DNA from: Nitrospirales bacterium
GTDB taxonomy: Bacteria; Nitrospirota; Nitrospiria; Nitrospirales; UBA8639
Assembly (NCBI GenBank): GCA_029261305.1
Contig: JAJDBO010000028.1
Span: 1 to 27,077, forward strand
Length of the DNA: 27,077 nt
Direction: 5' to 3'
Shown here one piece after another: positions 24,741-27,077 of this stretch. The notes beneath the pieces were generated by a model. It made no database searches. It saw only the letters and a program-made list of their open reading frames with translations, and was not told the DNA's origin. The position numbers and the translations under genes were made by a program. Numbering within the stretch: the first letter of the stretch is position 1; every line of letters begins with the position of its first letter.

Positions 24741-25250
24741 TTACCGTAGCTGATGAGCCAATGGATTATTCATCCCATAAGTGATGGGCTGAGACGAAAC
24801 TTCAGATGGTGGCATTCGGGATAGGCCAATATCCATAGATTGAACCTCACGGATTCCAATACCCTCGACCGTCCCCTCGGGAGAAAAACTAATGGCAAAG
24901 GAATGGCGGGTAACTTCCTTGGAAAGAGCCAGAGCACCAACCCCTAGGAAATATTGCAATGGATTAATTCTCGGATAGGTTCTGGCATACGCCCAAGACT
25001 CACGAGTCAAACCTTCAACGGAAGAAACCTGTAGATCGGTGGGATCTCCCAGAAGGTGGCGAATATCTTCTTTGGTTGTTACTCCTATCTGTACAGTCTC
25101 TAATTGCTCAGGATAGGCGATGCCAGAACTTCGATGACTGTTTGATCCGGACACAAAATCACCAAGGGCGGTACACCCCGTCAGAAAACACAAAGAAAGA
25201 ATGATACCCATGTGACTTTTTCTTTCTATGAATAGGCAATGATTTTTCAT
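24741..25250 (-). CDS. BamE/SmpA-OmlA-like outer-membrane lipoprotein
   Basis: The 169-residue protein has a lipoprotein signal: MKNHCLFIERKS, a hydrophobic core, and lipobox LTGC with Cys26 as the lipidation site. The mature part contains the SmpA/OmlA fold signature VQIGVTTKEDIRHLLGDPT at about 53-71, followed by a WAYARTYP strand and an FAISFSPEGTVEGI beta hairpin. In BamE this fold supports outer-membrane protein assembly. This protein is larger and lies next to an RND pump rather than with bam genes, so a general envelope-scaffold role is as likely. A GAGG site lies six bases before the ATG. It starts 54 bp after the RND gene stop and may be cotranscribed with it. Confidence 0.75.
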   Translation of the reverse strand: MKNHCLFIERKSHMGIILSLCFLTGCTALGDFVSGSNSHRSSGIAYPEQLETVQIGVTTKEDIRHLLGDPTDLQVSSVEGLTRESWAYARTYPRINPLQYFLGVGALALSKEVTRHSFAISFSPEGTVEGIGIREVQSMDIGLSRMPPSEVSSQPITYGMNNPLAHQLR

Positions 25251-25304
25251 ACTTGCCTCATGGTCAAACCCACGTTGAACTTCATGTCTTAACCTCCATT
25301 CAGG

Positions 25305-27077
25305 TCAATATGGAAATTCTTTGAAATTGACCCGAAAAAATAGCGAGTACAGCACTGGCACAACACCCAACGTCAATATGGTCGCAAACAAAAGACCAGA
25401 CATAATTGCCATGGCCATCGGTTCCCACATGGGGCCACCTCCAGTATATAAAGGGATCAGTCCTCCTATGGTAGTGATGGTTGTCAGCAGGATAGGTCGA
25501 AGCCGATGTTGGGCTGAGACAATAATTGCTCGTGCGGGATCAAGCCCGTTGTCCTGGATTTCCGTATTGATCCGATCGAGCAACACAATCGCATTGTTGA
25601 TGATGATGCCGGCCAAGGAAAGAATGCCTAACATGGTCATAAACCCAAAGTACAAGTTGGTGGCATGAAGCCCAATGACGACGCCAATGAGCCCTAACGG
25701 AATGGTCAGGAGAATAATCACCGGTTTTCGAATAGAGTTGAATTGGGCTACTAGCAATAAAAGAATAATCAACCCTGCCACCGGCAACTTTTCGCCGATA
25801 GAACTGTTGCCCTTCCCAGACGCTTCTGCTTCACCCCCAAATTCCCAAAAATATCCCAATCCCCACGTTTTACTCTCATTGTTCAGCCAGGGTTCTAACA
25901 GCGCATTTACTTCTGTGGCCGTGGTGCCTTCGCGTAATGCCGCTTCAATCGACACTGATCGCAACCGATCCCGTCGATGGACAGTAGAAGGCTGCCATTC
26001 AATTTCAATATCGGCCACTTGTTTGAGGGGAACCGATTGTCCCGTGGCTTGGGCATACACATTTATACTTTCCAATTTGGCGATATCATCACGGACAGCG
26101 CCAACGGACCGAAGGGTCACCGGAATTAATTTATCTTCCTCACGATATTGCGTAATGTCCAATCCCGTCAGATACGCTTGGAGTGAGGTGGCAACATCCT
26201 GGCTGGTCACCCCAGCACGAAGGGCTCGAGGCTGATTCACTTGCACGATCAATTTTTTTGATCGACTACCCCAATCATCGTCGATGAGTTTGGTCCCAGG
26301 AATGGATCGAAGTTGGGCTTTCACCTGATCCATAATTTCAAAAAGCTTATCGGTTTCACGACCACTGACTCTCACCACAATTGGGGGATACGTCGGAGGG
26401 CCCGTTTCCAATGGACGAATAATCGCCTTAAGATCAGGATATCGTTCCAGACAGAACAGCTCTAGACGCGAAATAACGGCGGGAAAATCCTCTCTAGAGG
26501 TCGTGTTGACGAGCAGGTAGGCGAAATTGGGGCTCGCTTGCACAGGATTAAACGGGAGGTCAAATCGCGGCGCACTTTCTCCAACAAACGCACCCCAATT
26601 AACAATGCCATCTTCTCGCTCCTCATTTACCATGAGGTGCTGCTGAATAAAGCTCTCGACATCGGCCACCATTGCATCAGTTTTTTCGATGGGCGTACCA
26701 TTCGGAAATTCTAGTTTTGCAGTGAAAGTGGGTTTGTCATTGGCCGGAAAGAAATATACGGGCAACTTCCCGAATCCAATCATGGCCAGAAAAAAAATGA
26801 ATCCTGTCGCTGCCATGCTCAGCCAGGGATGCCGAACGCCCAACAACAACACACCTCTGTACCGGCGATAAAATGGGCTACTGAAAGGCTCTTCCTCACC
26901 AGAAGGCTTCACTCGTAAAAAGAGCACACAGAACAAAGGAATCATGGTAATAGCCAGAACCCATGAACACAGAAGAGTCAGGGCCACTACGGTAAAGATG
27001 GGCGCAGTATATTCTCCAACATTCGACTCGGCCAGATAAATTGGCAAAAAGGCCGCGGCGGTGGTTAAGGAAGAAGT
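25305..27077 (-). CDS. RND efflux transporter, inner-membrane subunit (C-terminal part, cut by window edge)
   Basis: This is a proton-driven AcrB-family pump component; it continues beyond the window, and 591 residues are visible. The frame stays open to the edge, reading TSSLTTAAAFLPIYLAES, a motif in the middle of such proteins. Then follow membrane helices, a large periplasmic loop (about 100-400 of the visible part, with FPNGTPIEKTDAMVAD, VVRVSGRETDKLF and VNQPRALRAGVTSQDVATSL), and the last five or six helices with GLIILLLLVAQF, LSLAGIIINNAIVLLD and LRPILLTTITTIGGL. The loop type resembles the multidrug/hydrophobe pumps more than the heavy-metal group, but the substrate is not readable. 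The membrane-fusion partner would be outside the window. Confidence 0.93.
   Translation of the reverse strand, partial: TSSLTTAAAFLPIYLAESNVGEYTAPIFTVVALTLLCSWVLAITMIPLFCVLFLRVKPSGEEEPFSSPFYRRYRGVLLLGVRHPWLSMAATGFIFFLAMIGFGKLPVYFFPANDKPTFTAKLEFPNGTPIEKTDAMVADVESFIQQHLMVNEEREDGIVNWGAFVGESAPRFDLPFNPVQASPNFAYLLVNTTSREDFPAVISRLELFCLERYPDLKAIIRPLETGPPTYPPIVVRVSGRETDKLFEIMDQVKAQLRSIPGTKLIDDDWGSRSKKLIVQVNQPRALRAGVTSQDVATSLQAYLTGLDITQYREEDKLIPVTLRSVGAVRDDIAKLESINVYAQATGQSVPLKQVADIEIEWQPSTVHRRDRLRSVSIEAALREGTTATEVNALLEPWLNNESKTWGLGYFWEFGGEAEASGKGNSSIGEKLPVAGLIILLLLVAQFNSIRKPVIILLTIPLGLIGVVIGLHATNLYFGFMTMLGILSLAGIIINNAIVLLDRINTEIQDNGLDPARAIIVSAQHRLRPILLTTITTIGGLIPLYTGGGPMWEPMAMAIMSGLLFATILTLGVVPVLYSLFFRVNFKEFPY

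Overview
The window looks like a chromosomal segment from a Gram-negative bacterium of the Nitrospira type (phylum Nitrospirota). This is an inference. It rests on the plsC-rpsA-sppA-ihf block followed by a stand-alone protein made of repeated protochlorophyllide-reductase-type (PCP_red) domains, on the very large PAS/GAF hybrid kinases, on an NtrC-type sigma-54 activator, and on outer-membrane genes (mlaA, BamE-like lipoprotein, RND pump). Base composition is close to balanced, which would suit a marine-type lineage better than the GC-rich sewage species. No mobile element, CRISPR array or rRNA was seen.

Layout. 1-4745 (+) is a housekeeping run: acylglycerolphosphate acyltransferase, ribosomal protein S1, signal peptide peptidase SppA, an IHF/HU subunit and the PCP_red-repeat protein. 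4799-6736 (-) holds tRNA-Val(CAC), a TPR lipoprotein and an RNase H1 with a hybrid-binding domain. 6928-10418 (+) holds two sensor kinases, one membrane-bound and one soluble hybrid, separated by a 695-bp AT-rich gap; a fragment resembling a cytochrome c peroxidase C-terminus follows. 10683-12743 (-) holds a DapF-like protein in which both catalytic cysteines are serine, and an MlaA protein without a lipobox, preceded by a good sigma-54 promoter match. 13081-22904 (+) is a tight run of polA, xth, a 1543-residue PAS/GAF hybrid kinase and a sigma-54-dependent response regulator. 23144-24157 (+) is a cassette of three small genes (exported 112 aa, cytosolic 58 aa, exported 147 aa) behind an excellent -24/-12 promoter and an upstream dyad. 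24268-27077 (-) holds a DoxX-like membrane protein, a BamE-like lipoprotein and the C-terminal part of an RND efflux protein cut by the window edge.

The most interesting unit is 16783-24157. A giant soluble kinase is translationally coupled to an NtrC-type activator with an intact GAFTGA loop. The next genes are three unrecognised small ones, two with signal peptides, whose promoter has the form such an activator requires. This reads as a self-contained signal-to-secreted-protein circuit. The second sigma-54-like site, before mlaA, suggests that outer-membrane lipid maintenance may be under related control.
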